DNA from: Aquatica leii
Lineage: Eukaryota; Arthropoda; Insecta; Coleoptera; Lampyridae
NCBI GenBank assembly: GCA_035610365.1
Contig: CM069435.1
Location: 2,196,001-2,260,000, forward strand
Length of the DNA stretch: 64,000 nt
Direction: 5' to 3'
This document shows, piece by piece, positions 45,741-57,989 of the stretch. A model generated the notes under the pieces. That model did no database searches and had not been told where the DNA came from. It saw only the letters and a list, made by a program, of their open reading frames with translations. The first letter of the stretch is position 1. The number at the start of each line of letters is the position of its first letter. A program made the translations under genes and the position numbers.

Positions 45741-47418
45741 CAATAATTAAAATTTTAATATAACGTAGGACATAAACGTTCAACAAACAATTGACAAATG
45801 TTGAGTAATCAAAAATTTATGAATGTCAAGGGAAAGAAGAATAAAAAGATAAACAAAACTGAATAACGATAGATCCAACTTATATAGTTATCTCACAATT
45901 TTGGATATTAAATTATTATAAACACTGCTTAAATTGTTGGTATCGTTGTTAAAATTAATATTATTATTATATATATTGATGTATAGCATTTCGGAAAGTA
46001 AACTCTTTTTTAAGTTGTTTTCCACATCTAGAATTGTGGGATTGATAAAATTGAAATTGTGTCCCGTATCTATATGATGTACGGCCAAAGCTGTATCGCC
46101 TTTTTTGTGCTACAATCATATTTATGGTTGGCCATCCGATTTTTTAGCTTCTGTTTAGTTTGACCAATATAACACGCATTACATCCAGTACTGTCAAGCT
46201 TATACACTACGTCGTGTTTATCTATAGTGTTAATTCTATCTTTAGTATTACTATACAGCATGTTGTAAATGGTGTTAGTGTTATACATGGTTATTTTGAT
46301 GTTAGGTGTTGTTAGTATCGGAATGGTTCTTTGTGTTAGATTTGGGACGTTTATGATTTTGGTGTAAGTGATGTTAGTATTAAGGTTAGCGTTAAGGGTA
46401 GTGTTAAGGTTAGTACTAGGTGGGTTAACTGGTGGTGGAATAGTATTAGTTGTGTTAGTGTGTAGCAGTATTTTTTTTATTATATTGTTAGGATAGTTGT
46501 TGTTTCTCAGTATTTTCTTTAGAATCTTAAAGTTTTTTTCATGAAATTGAGGACTGCTCAAACCTATAATTTAATTTTTCATAGCCTTAATAGTATTAAT
46601 CTTTTGGTGGTGTGGATGTTTAGATAAGTAATTGATCGTTCTATTAGAGGTTATCGGCTTAGTATACCATTTAGTAATTATCGTATTAGCACTAACATCC
46701 CTGATCAGTCTAACATCTAAAAATGGTAAAAATCCTTGTGTTTCTATTTCAAAAGTAAATTTTAAATGTGGATTGTAACTATTAAAAACGTTTAAGGTAT
46801 TATTAATTTCAGTTTCTGTAATACATGCAACGATATCATCAACATAGCATAATAAAAATGTTGGAGTGTAAGTCAGTTCGTTTTTAACATATTTTAGTAG
46901 ATCATGCATTGTGAGATTAGCTAATATAGGCGACGCCGGATTTCCCATAGCAGTACCGAATTTTTGAGTATACATTTTGTCATTATAAGTAAAATCACTA
47001 GAGTCAAACAGGAATTGAATGATTTGTACAACTTCAACTAATTCTAATGTGGTATGGCTCTTTAGCTTAACCCAATATTCATTTAGTAATTTAACTGTAA
47101 GTTTTTTAGTGATATTGGTGAATAAAGATGTAACATCAAATGATATAATCTTATAATCAGATGGTACCAATGTATTCCTAGTTCTATCAATTAATGCATA
47201 TGAGTTTTTAATGTTATGAATAAAAATGTATGAAATATTTTGTATTAAATTTGAAATGTATTTAGATAATTCATAAGTAGGAGCTCTTATACATGAGACA
47301 ATTGGTCTCATCGAGTGTTCATCTTTATGTGTCTTTATTAAACCGAAAAACTTAGGTGGTGTGCTTGTGTAAGTTGTTAGTCTTTTATATGTAGTGAAGT
47401 CAATATGCCCCTCCTAAA
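45741..47418 (-). mobile_element. Penelope-like element, 5'-truncated, relatively young
   Basis: Minus-strand insertion beside truncated B2. Coding homology enters at about 47418 without RT N-terminal sequence, which suggests 5' truncation. The 3' side ends in the AT tract at 45661-45740. Its protein differs from the PLE at 27-29 kb. It has only one internal stop and one frameshift over about 500 codons, making it one of the best preserved genes in the window. Confidence 0.75.
45888..47415 (-). pseudogene. Penelope-like RT and GIY-YIG endonuclease
   Basis: From 47415: PPKFFGLIKTHKDEHSMRPI, YKIISFDVTSLFTNI (RT motif with catalytic Asp), KFGTAMGNPASPILANL, CYVDDIVACI (catalytic YVDD, about 46840) and GFLPFLDVRLIRD. 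A TAA at 46571-46573 is followed, in the same frame, by a linker rich in Asn/Thr/Ile and the GIY-YIG endonuclease: HDVVYKLDSTGCNACYIGQT and KLKNRMANHKYDC. A one-base change in an A run near 46100 shifts into the last segment, ALAVHHIDTGHNFNF and ENNLKKSLLSEMLYI, ending at 45888. Confidence 0.85.
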
Positions 47419-47424
47419 CGAAGA

Positions 47425-48895
47425 AGATTGAATTAATTAGTAAACACACAGAGGAGGATAAAGAATCTTTACTAAGTTAATTATTCTACTTGATGTGTAC
47501 ATTACTTAATCAAAAAATTACATAATACAACAATTAAAAATATGATTTTTTTAAATCTTTTGGTCACTCTAAAAGTACTATTTTCGTAGTTTTTTTTTCT
47601 GATTTAAAAAAAAATTTCTTTTTGAAGCAATAATTAAATTTTGTTTTAAAACATTTAAAATAATAAAACATTTTTAGTAAATTACTATATCGATTTTTTC
47701 TCACAAATTAAAGCATCACTGTTTTGTGATTCCTTGCATGTTTTTTTCCGTGCTTGTTCTACTAATTTTGTTACTTGCTTAAATCTATATATGAGTTATT
47801 AGTTTACGGTTTAAACGCCAATTAAAAAAAACATTTTTTAATATTTTTTAACATTCTTCTTCTTCTTCAATTTACCTCAGTTCATAAAAAATATTCGTAT
47901 TTTTAAATTATGTTTTTAGTTTAATGCTTTAAATAAAGTTATTCACACTAATATACTGGAAAAAAAGTTTTTTAACACTAATGCTGTTGTTTTCGGTGAA
48001 TGTTTTTGTAGTAAATTCCATAATTAATAAAATTATAAGTTAAAATTTTTATCAGTTTTAATTATGCATACGTTTAAATCTCGTGCTTAATTTTGTTTTT
48101 ATTTTTTATTAAAACAACTTTTTAAATTATTTATTTTCCAAGCTTGAGGTCTGTGGGGTAACAAATATTTTTACTAATGGTAACACCAAAATAAGGTTTT
48201 TATAAAACAGTTAAAATTTAAACAGCCTTACATTTAACAACTAAAAATTACAAATTCTTTTGTTTCTTATAAAGATGTTATGCGTGAAAAGTAAATTTTG
48301 AACAGTTTAAATTCTTTAGTAAAAACACCTATACACGCATCTGTCACAACGTCTGCGTTTACATAAGTCTAACTCTAAAAATTGTTCATTAAAACATTTG
48401 GAAGTGTAAGTAATAATCGAAATTAGAGGTTTTTTTAAGGTTTTTTTTTAAACGTATACATGTAGTTGTTGCAATATTCTATGTAAATTATATTCTCATA
48501 GAAACTTATTTGTTAAGAATGCCAGTAATACAAAATACAAACCAATTTTCAGTACGAGCGACTACCTGAATGATCGATTTTATACAGTTTTGTCCTTGAA
48601 ACTTTAAGCAAAATGATTTTTAATAAGCTTCGGTATTCAAAAAAACAAAAAAATACGTATTATATTATACCTAACGTTTTACATTTGATAGTGAATGTCA
48701 CTGATAATTTTGATATTAAAAAAAAATTAGTACTAATTATATATTTGTTGTTGTACATAGAAATTAAAATTTCTTAAGAATCAAACTAAACTTGTATGTC
48801 ATTTTGTACCAAAACTGGTAGAGAATTTCGTTTTTTTTGGAAATAGCATTTATTGAATTAACATTTAGATAAACTTAATATTTCCATTTGGTTGA
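47425..48895. other. intergenic, AT-rich
   Basis: No gene recognised. A short (TTC)n run lies near 47854-47868. Confidence 0.4.
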
Positions 48896-48899
48896 AAAT

Positions 48900-49030
48900 G
48901 TGAGGGCGGCACCCACATCGTTGCTATGTGTTGCTGTGGATCGAAAGACTATCGTGCCACCCCGGGAGCTTTCGTTTGGAGCTTTTGGGTTCGGCGTATC
49001 AGAAACACATCGGCGACCTAAGCACTGGAT
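48900..49030 (+). promoter_or_regulatory. GC-rich island, possible promoter / 5' UTR
   Basis: About 130 bp of clearly higher GC content, with several CpGs, in an AT-rich background, with no open frame on either strand. It lies about 330 bp upstream of the candidate first coding exon at 49364. A transcription start region is a reasonable inference; no TATA box is evident. Confidence 0.3.
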
Positions 49031-49363
49031 TTCATGGACTGATTGATGTTAAAAAAAAGTTTATGTTTGTGGGTAAAAAAATTATTTAAGTGCTTGTTTA
49101 AACAACGTATTTAATTTTCGCCAAAACAAACGAATTCGGTGTGAAAATGTATGCTAGTGAAAATCGTTCCTTTGTTTCTCTAATTTTTTCTTAAAATTGT
49201 TTCGCGTTATAATAACTTAAACTAATTACAATTTAGATAACATTTATATAAAGTGTTAATATTTCGAGCAATAACAACATATCGTTGGTAAACAATAATT
49301 TTTATAGGGATAAATAATACGAAAAGTGATATGTTGTATCGATGATAAAAACTACATGAAACG

Positions 49364-49423
49364 ATGAAAAATAAAAATTATCGACAAAATTCTAGTGATA
49401 GTTGCCCCAGCAGTGAAATTCAG
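49364..49423 (+). CDS. Candidate first coding exon of a host gene (20 codons)
   Basis: ATG at 49364, preceded by an in-frame TAA at 49346, opens 20 codons: MKNKNYRQNSSDSCPSSEIQ. The exon ends CAG|GTGAGC at 49423/49424, a near-ideal 5' splice site in phase 0. The GC-rich island and about 330 bp without long frames upstream could be the 5' UTR. I do not recognise the protein. The rest would lie in downstream exons, probably beyond the window, so this is a hypothesis that the second half of the window is intronic. Confidence 0.35.
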
Positions 49424-49429
49424 GTGAGC

Positions 49430-52140
49430 TTTTTTACAGTAGGGTTAATGTTGTTATCCTTGACATCGTTAATGAAAGTAAAACGCATATTTTCCGTTTT
49501 AAATTAATATTTATCTTGGTATGTGCCTCGTGTCCGATTAATGGCAGGGACAAAATTCAATAAAATTTAATAATGTATATGCGCTATAATACGTTAAGTA
49601 TAGCAATTCTACAAATGGTTGTCGATCTTACTGTAATCAACGTTAAATAGTAATTTTTTACAAACTGCGTGCGTAGAAAACACAAAAATCTAACAATTTT
49701 CGTTTTATTTTATATTTATACGTTTTGTAGTTTTATGCCGTATAACTTTTATGATAATGTCATAGACTTAGTACCAGTACCGACGTTTGTATCAAATACA
49801 AAAATTGCAATATTAATAACAAGTTGATTTACGAAAGCCACCGAAATGTTTATTTATTTAAGCGTTTATTGAATTATTTGTTTTTGGTTAGAAGTAATAA
49901 CTGTTATGGTTTTTTATTTACAATGTTGCTCCTAACTTGTATTAATTACTGTTTATATTTACATAACAATTGTAATTAAACTGTTTGAGTTACATTGTAC
50001 TAAATAATTTTTAAATTGGTAATAATTCGTGTAAATGCTACACTCCTTTCTTTACACACTTTCTATTTTTCGCATTATTATTTTTTTTTATTATTGATAA
50101 TTTACTGTTAATACTGTTCTAAATAGTTTTTCTTATTGTTTAAAATTTAATTATTACTTAGCTGTGTTTTTTTACAGTTTCACAGAATTCTTTTTGCTAA
50201 AATCTGTAATTGGTGCAGACCTAATTTATAAAAGGCACTGTATTTGGTTTTTATATTTTTTTATACATGCATAATTTTTATTATAATTTGCCAGTTTTGC
50301 TGCAACATGTTTTATATTATTTGTAGTTTAGACGCTAATTTTTTTTAAATTTATTTTTATCTTTTGTTCAAGTTACGAAGTTGTTAAATTGTTGGAAGCT
50401 TAGTACTATTTTCTATTTTAATAATTTTATAGTAATACTTGGTTTACTATTATAATTGTAATTTTAAATTACAGATTTTTTGTTTTGTTTTATGTATCTA
50501 TTGATCTATTGCTTTTTGATGTTATAGGTAATTACGTACACTTATAATAATTGTCCACTTTTTTTTCAACAAAGTTTTCAGTATGTAATTTGATTCACAC
50601 ACTTTGATATTTCACTGGCATGTTTAAATACATAAAAAACATTTAAACTAAAAAATTTGTGAAATTAATCGAAATAAGGTTTAGTAAACGTATGTATGTA
50701 TGTTTAAATATAAATAATTTAGAATTTATCTTAGATTTCAAACGTTATGTTATCAATATAATTAGGCATAAATTCAATTACATTACATATTAAATGTAAT
50801 TTTATCACTAAGAATAAAGAAATATATCTTCAAGAAAACACAAAATTAATTGAAATGTGATAAGTGGAAGAAGGTAATTTCTTAGCCATTACTCAATTAC
50901 TTTCAGAATATAATCGGATATTGAAAGAATTAATAAATAAAACTTAAGTACTCCAGAAATACAAAGTGATGGACTGATTGAATTATGGTCACATGCGGTT
51001 CAAACAAAATTTTTAATTATATAACATTTTTTTTTAAATACAAAATTTTCACCATTACACATAATAAAATAGTTTTTAGGTAAATATATACACCATTTAC
51101 CCAAAAACTATTCTATAATATAACAAATTTTTCACATCGGAAAATTAATATAGTTGCTGGATATTTATGATTGGCAAATTCTTGGGATAATAATTTACGC
51201 ACAGCAACGCCCCAACTTCGTTCTACTCTTGCTTAAATACATAAACGAAAGAAAGCAGAAGTTTATTGTAAATCAACTTCTTTGCATTACTTTGATTTGT
51301 CACGATACCCTCGTTTACCTTGTACAGTTTAGAATTTCTTGTATAATTGCAACAACTACAAAGCTTCTCTAGATGTAGAACGCATGTGCTTTCTTATCAA
51401 GCCAGAAGAGCAACAAATAATATTGTGTTAGCTGCTGGCCGATTTGTATTCTAATTTACACAACTTAGAGCACTATAACAATTGATGGTTCGCAAACAAT
51501 ATCACAGTAAAACTAGAATTAGCAGACCCTTAACGCTGCATTCAGTAAATTAAAGTTGGTGAATACCAACAAAAATTAAATCACGACAAAATTACAGTGA
51601 CTACACAATAAAGAACAAAGCACACCGTTAAAACTTGTTAGATAAGTACAAAAAAATTGCACACGTTAATCGTTAATAACCGACATATATGTCTAGTCGT
51701 TCATGTATACGACAGACACCAAATCATCTGATTAAATTAAAAAAACAAAGTTTCTTTTCGTAAAGCGCTTAAATTTTTTTTTATATTATAGAAAGTTGTT
51801 TATTTACATTGATTAGTACATAACGTTAAACCAACATCTAAATAATTAGGTACCTGAATAATTCAAATAAACATATATATTTAAGTCAATAAATCATACA
51901 TACAGTATACAAAAACATATTCTAAAGCGCTGTATAATTTACATAATTACTTTTAACGGTTGTAATTTATTTAAACGTAGGATTATCGATTAAATGTGTT
52001 TTTGTTTATATTATGCTGAGTTTTGTTTATATTTTTGTGAGTTTCAAATGTTATTTTTTAAATATTGGTTTTACGGGTTTTGTTTGTGTATATGGTTGTT
52101 GTTATTGAATTGAAATCGGATATATTTTAATTTTTTTTTA
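49430..52140. other. AT-rich, possibly intronic
   Basis: No coding region. One hairpin, arms 51068-51085 and 51095-51112 (18 bp, one mismatch, 9-nt loop), is listed separately. Confidence 0.4.
51068..51112. repeat. Short hairpin
   Basis: AATAGTTTTTAGGTAAAT pairs with ATTTACCCAAAAACTATT, with one mismatch and a 9-nt loop. No longer flanking structure that would suggest a microRNA precursor. Confidence 0.6.
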
Positions 52141-52147
52141 ATTACAG

Positions 52148-52197
52148 GTAAAGCAGTGCCATCAGTAAAAGCAGGCATTACTACGGTGTTGATCTAG
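52148..52197 (+). other. Candidate cassette or UTR exon
   Basis: A 50-nt block is preceded by a long T-rich tract and ATTACAG (acceptor) and followed by CTAG|GTATGT (donor). All three frames contain a stop (TAA in two, TAG at the very end in the third), so it could only be a non-coding, poison or terminal-type exon. Splice-site strength is judged by eye. Confidence 0.3.
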
Positions 52198-52343
52198 GTA
52201 TGTCACCAATATTGCAATAACTAAAAAACTAAGCACATAAAAAACTTAACACTAGCGCGTTTCTATGTATTGTACATGCATACAAAGTATTTTTAGTTTT
52301 TCACATACAATTACAAATAGCATATACTTTTCATTTCAATGAA

Positions 52344-55300
52344 CCGTCGATCCGGCGGTCTGCACAGTTCTATAGTCTGTTTTTAAACTAGGAGGAGTAA
52401 GTATCAAAGCCCAATTTACACTATAGAAAATCACTAAAAAAGTTACTAGAATAATTTTGCGGGAAATTTAAATTTTGCGATTTATAATCTATGTTCTTAT
52501 ACAACTGTTCCTATTGGCATGTAATGTGGGTGGTATCTATAACATTATAAAAAATAAGATTTTTCGGTGTAATCCTAGAAATTACCAAAAATTGTTACCT
52601 AATGATAGACAAGATTTTTCTGGGAAATATAGGATATTTCCATCATATACAAACTGAGAAGTAAATAAAAGATTACTTAGTTAGAAAAAAATGTTAACAA
52701 TAAGATTTATTTGCATAAAATAACTCAAAACTTTAAATCAATTTGTTTGATGAGAAACTATATAATATATAAGAATGTCCTGTACATTATGATTCCTAAT
52801 TAGTAAACTTAAAACAATAATAAATTAAATTAATTATTAATTTAAACTCTCAGATAAACTGCTCTCGCCAAGGGAAATACTTAATGGTTAGATTATAACA
52901 TCCATTATGTCATTTTTCTTTTTGTTTAATAACATTATCAACGCAATTTCTCCAGTCAGTAGGTGTAACATTTTAGACGGTTTGTAGAAATAGTTGTTTT
53001 ACATCCTTAATTTAAAGGTAGTTTTTGGATGCAACTCCATTTTTTATTTTTGCCTATATCAATTCTATTGGGTTTAACTCACAATGATAAGGAGGCAACC
53101 TTTATACAATTATATTCTTCGTCTTTACCATTTTATCTGTTGCATACAAATCGAACTGTGGTTTATGTAAACGGATTAAATGTAGAAGTTCTGACCTAAC
53201 CATATCTTCTGAGAAGTCTATATTCTTTGATTGTAACTACTTTTGCATGTTTTTATTTTTTGACGATGATGTTGGAACTTGTTCGAGTTTAGTGCTATGG
53301 TACAACGCATTGTTCATAACAATAACAGCATTATCTGGTAATTTATTCAGAATTCCGGCAAACTATTCTCCAAAAACTGTAGCATTTATTTCTTCATGAT
53401 AATCTGCAGTCTTTTTGCCTTCAAAAAGCAACAATCCATTGTCAACAAAACCTACTACAGTAGATAAACATTTAATAAATGTTTGTCTTTTATTCAGTAC
53501 ATCCATATTTTTTCTTTTGTGTGATCTTCATTGAACCATGATATGATATATATAATAAATGGCTCGTTCTTCCTTTCTATATTGTTTAACAGTTTTTATA
53601 TATTTTCTTCACCAACAAATTATATCGTCAGGTTCAATTAAAATACTTTTTTAGTTACGTGTCATATATCTATTATTAAAATTTTAGTTACCATGCTTTA
53701 GATTTACTACAAACTTACTTGAAATTTATCTGCTTCATTAATTTATATAACGACGAAGAAGACATTTTGGCAAATGCAACTGATTATGTATTTCAATTAA
53801 AACTTTGTTCAAAGTAGGAGTTTCATTCTTATGAAAAAAACTGTGTACTATCTGCCGTACTCAATTTTTAGTAGATTTTCTGAATGTTTTAATTAGTGAT
53901 GGGCGGCCTCTACTTTGTTTTGAAGAAGAAAATTCCCCTTTTTGTCGATACTTTTTTATTGCACTATAAATAGTTGATTTAGTAAGACCTAAAGAAATAG
54001 CCGTTAATTTGATACCAGAATTAAATTCTAAAATTTCTTACCTAACGTTTCACTAATTTTGTGTACTACATAAGAAATTTTCATTTTTGAAGCATCACTT
54101 AAAATTTGCTTGTACATATTTAATATGCACTGTTTTTCGGGTAGAGAAAGGTGACCCAAATTCAAACGCCTACGTTTTCTTGGGGGTGAAACGTTTAAAA
54201 CTGTATTTGGAGCAGTGCAGCATCCATATACTTATAAAAACTATTCATTCACTTTAGAATATCACAAAAAAGGTTTAAGGCCCTGCTAGACAGCTCATAA
54301 AATTTTTCACTGCGCCTACCTTTAGTTAAAAATGCAACCAGTTATGCAAAACCTATCTGTTTCCTGCAGGGCGATGTATGACCTTCGCCAACAAGTATTC
54401 ACATTGTATTGGAATTTGAGCTTTATCGACAAGTAAAAATAAATTGTTTTCATAAAAATATAGATATTTAATCATAATTCTAGAAATTTTTGATGACTTC
54501 AAGTGTTTATAATTCGTTAAAGCTATGTCATGATAGAAGATTTTTTTTTTAATTGTTATTATTTATTCTACATTTGAGGAAATTGTATAGTAACACAAAG
54601 TGAAAAATATCAAGTTTCACATAATTATTTTAAAAAAAAAGGTTCTATCTTGACATGTGATAACATGTCCTTATCACTATGACGTATCCATAATTTCTTC
54701 AAATCGCAAGATAACATTATAATTTACTAAAAACTAGAGGTATTTTTAACATTGTTCTTATGACAGAACGGTGTGTTGCCTAACTTTCTGTCCGGATACC
54801 CCTTAAAGCGTTCAATTTAAAAAAATGTCAAATTTCTGTCAAACATCATTAATGTTTACACAGGTTATGTTTCCCAAATTATTGCAATTTCGTGTGTGTA
54901 AATCAGGGTCAGCGTTAGCCAATCATCAGTCTAGAAATTACCGGGAAATATTCAAAACGCTCCTCCTAGTTAAAAAATAATGTATAGTCTGTGCAGGCGA
55001 CCGGAGAGCATACACAAAACCGTACAAAAATTGCAACTTCGTCAGTTCAGTACGTTCAAGCAAATGATTCTGCTGTTAGAATGGATGAATTGTTCTTGAT
55101 TAAAGTTGTACCGTGCACATTAAAACTAACATGGCATCATCTTTATTGTCGTCGTTCTTTTCACTACTGGGTGTACCACGCCTAGGTCTTTTTTGGTCAA
55201 TTAAAAACGTGAGGAACCATAAATAAAGAACATAAAGTTTTGTCTCCTCCATACCCGAACGTTTAGAACCGTTCACCTTCAATTCCTTACAAAATTATTT

Positions 55301-55598
55301 TTTTAACGCTATTCTTTGTACCCATGTAATTCTTGTTTTTTACATTTCAAAAACATGGATTTGCTCTATAAAGCTTGATAAATTCGGAAATAAAAGAATC
55401 TTCAGACATATTTATTATTTGACGTTTGCACCTGAGCTGACGCATTCGGTCTCTTTCACATTCACACTCTCAGTTTTAGTAAATCTGTGCAGGCAAATTT
55501 CAAGTAGCCTATTTTTTAACTACAGGCCGTTTGATTCATCTACACACACACACTTTTAGCCTGCACATGCCAGAACTGTGCAGTCACTGGATCCACGG
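52344..55598 (-). mobile_element. IS630/Tc1-like element with nested terminal repeats
   Basis: The ends share CCGT-GATCC and CTGCACAGTTCT: left 52344-52371, right 55572-55598 (complement). A second inverted pair lies inside on the right: left 52358-52397 against 54960-54998, sharing CTGCACAG, TATA and AACTAGGAGGAG. TGTGCAGG-type words recur between 54990 and 55580. The transposase relic lies on the minus strand in the middle. No clean target duplication is visible. Two right ends suggest either long complex terminal repeats or an extension by a related copy. Confidence 0.65.
52860..54215 (-). pseudogene. IS630/Tc1-like transposase relic
   Basis: From about 54190 on the minus strand: RKRRRLNLGHLSLPEKQCIL, SKMKISYVVHKISETLG, GLTKSTIYSAIKKYRQKG-like, SRGRPSLI and RQIVHSFFHKNETPTLNKVL (helix-turn-helix and linker). 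After shifts come FVDNGLLLFEGKKTADYHEE (about 53440), PDNAVIVMNNALYHSTKLE (about 53300), RLHKPQFDLY and RLPPYHCELNPIELI (about 53080), then VTPTDWRNCVDNVI. The second catalytic block is normally M-D-N-A-x-Y-H; here Asp is Asn. The Glu block ELNPIELI is intact. Multiple stops. Confidence 0.7.
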
Positions 55599-55604
55599 AC
55601 TACT

Positions 55605-56265
55605 AATATGTAGACCCCTTAAAGATATTTAAGAAAAACAACTTACATTAATTTATATATTACTAACACTCGAAAAATAATTTCTGCAGATAACTTCTGT
55701 TTATCTTTATTTATTTTTTACTAGCACGTGTACTTTATTTTTTTTATCTGAGTACACACTTTAATCGCTTTTATTATTTTTTTTTATTTAAACTGAAAGT
55801 CTTTTTTAACTCTTTTTTGAACATTTTATATATTTTTGTAATCTGTGTTGAGAATGTTTCGCATCCTTCGGTTATTGTATCAAAATTGACAATTACTTCG
55901 AGAACGTTTCAATATAATTATATTTTTTTAATGATGTATATATTCAATTTGAAATCTTACAACTAAATTTTCAAATCTGAGCTAAGTTCTTCGTCAGGTC
56001 TAAAGAAAAACCACCATAAAAACTTTAAGTGTAATTGGTAAAAAAATTAAGATTAGGAAATAGCAGGTAACCAGAGGTCTCAGATAGTTTGTAACCACTT
56101 TTTGTTGAGTTAAATTCAATTGCTTTTCTAATCTTTTTAGGCTAATATTAGATTCATTTACTTTTTTTTAAATTATTCCTATAAAATGGTTAGAAAATTA
56201 ACCAACAAGAAACTGCTAAACTAGAATCGCTAAATTTAATCATAAAATAGCTAATTTGTTAAAAA
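55605..56265. other. intergenic, AT-rich
   Basis: No gene or clear repeat recognised between the IS630-like element and the tandem repeats. Confidence 0.4.
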
Positions 56266-56269
56266 AAAT

Positions 56270-56935
56270 TTTGCTAGTTTAAAAATGAGTTTAATTAAAT
56301 TTAATATTAGCACAATTTAACATAAAACATCACAACTGAATAAACAAAAGAAATTAATAAAACAAATTAAAATACGTGGTGCTGGTGTTCAAGTTAGACA
56401 CAATTGATACGAGCACAATTAAATAAGCAAGAAATAGTGTAAATAATTTAAAAACAGTGGGTTGGTAGACATGTATAACATCCATATTTTGTTAAATATT
56501 TTTATTGGTTTAAAAATAAATTTTATTGAGTCTAACGTTAGCAACATTTAGCACAAAACGAGCACATTTAGACGAGCAAAAAATATAGTAAAAAAATTGA
56601 AAAAAAACGGGCGGCTGATGGTTAAGTTAGCTTTTGCATTTGTTTTAATTTTATTAATAATTTCAAATTAAACAGTTAAAAATCACAACGACACAATTAA
56701 GCAATAAACAAACACAATTAAATAAGCAAACACCATTGTAAAAAAGTGAAAAAAAACGGGGAACTAGCGTTTGAGCAAGCCCCCCGGATTTGCTTTAATT
56801 TTTTAATTAATTTAGAATTAAGTACAATTAGAAATAATATTAGCACAATTTAGCACAAAACAGACACAATTCATTACACTGGAATATAATTTAAAGAATA
56901 AAAGTGGGGGGCTAACTTGACTGAACTTACTGATT
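56270..56935 (+). repeat. Degenerate tandem repeat, about four units
   Basis: Units of roughly 150-220 bp recur, with landmarks TTAGCACAATTTA, CACAAAACA, GACACAATT, then AGCAA..ATAGTAAAAA, and a G-rich close such as GTGAAAAAAAACGGG. Landmark starts lie near 56306, 56535, 56680 and 56840. Units differ by substitutions and indels. Satellite-like; no coding content. Confidence 0.5.
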
Positions 56936-56947
56936 AGCGTAAACCAA

Positions 56948-57092
56948 GGCCCGGTTGCATAAAGTATTGTTAACTTTGACGATGTAGTTACTACGTTTTC
57001 ATGTAATTAAGCGTTATCATTGGTACAAAATTAGTTGTTTTAACAACGGTGTCAGCTAAGGACATAGTTAACTATGTTTTATGCAACCGGGC
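56948..57092. mobile_element. MITE, 145 bp, ends GCCCGGTTGCATAAA
   Basis: Terminal inverted repeat GCCCGGTTGCATAAA (56948-56962) and its complement (57078-57092). Inner parts also pair (TAGTTA...TAACTA). No coding capacity. The end sequence resembles PIF/Harbinger-type MITEs, but no exact TTA/TAA duplication abuts it (TAA occurs 5 bp before the left end and 1 bp after the right end). Confidence 0.75.
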
Positions 57093-57099
57093 ATAAATA

Positions 57100-57680
57100 T
57101 TTAATAAAATAAGCTTCTGAATATGTGGAGGTTTTTAAAGGTCGACACTAAGCTTTTAGAGTAATCTACTATACAATTTGCTAACGATAAGAAAGCTGAC
57201 AACGTTTTTTGGAACAAAAATATTTTTTTCTTTAAGGATTAAATTCAATTTTTTGTATTGGCATTTCATTCGATATTTACTTATTCAACGCATATTTTTA
57301 AAATTCCATTCAAATCGATTCGTATTATTTGTGTTAAATTAAGATTTTTTTTAATACCAAGGAAGTTACCAAAGATTTCATAGAGAGGTTAGCTTATATA
57401 ACTTTAGTATTGACAAACTCAGTTATAAGAAATCTGCATTTTGCATTTAATAACCTGAAGTCTTGCTTTGGTTATAACCAAAGATAAAAGTGAGTAATGA
57501 AGCTAAAAAATAAACATTACTATCTGCTATTTTATTAACAATTGATTTTTTAGATGATGTAAAATTAAAAAAAAATAAATAACATAATACATCAATACGT
57601 ATCACGGATTTTATAGGATAGTTACAATCAACAAACAATTTTGATTTGTTTAGATAGTCAGGACCGGCTTGAAAACTTTA
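57100..57680. other. intergenic, no gene seen
   Basis: AT-rich, featureless to eye. Confidence 0.4.
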
Positions 57681-57683
57681 AGG

Positions 57684-57984
57684 GTGATTTATCACCAGGT
57701 AAAACTTGTAGACCATTTTTTGAGCTTATTTATTAACCGATTGAGTTTGGATTTTTTGCATTGAATTTTATATATAAATACAAATGGAACGCCTAAGCCC
57801 GATTTTTTATTTTTTTAGATTAGATATTTTAAAATATAAACTAAAAATTTTTCGAAAAATCGGGCTTGGGTGCTCCATTAATACATTTATTCTAGAAATT
57901 TTAAAATTTGTTTGAAAAATAAACATTAAAAAACACCCCTAAAAAATGGTTTACAAGTTTTACCAGTTTGGTTTTTAAATCACT
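57684..57984. repeat. Foldback MITE-like element, ~300 bp
   Basis: Nested inverted blocks: GTGATTT / AAATCAC at the outside, GGTAAAACTTGTAGACCATT against its complement near 57937-57965, and ATGGAACGCCTAAGCCCGAT against a right arm (57860-57885) with 21 of 24 positions matching. The short AT-rich centre near 57815-57855 would be the loop. Confidence 0.7.
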
Positions 57985-57989
57985 GAAAA

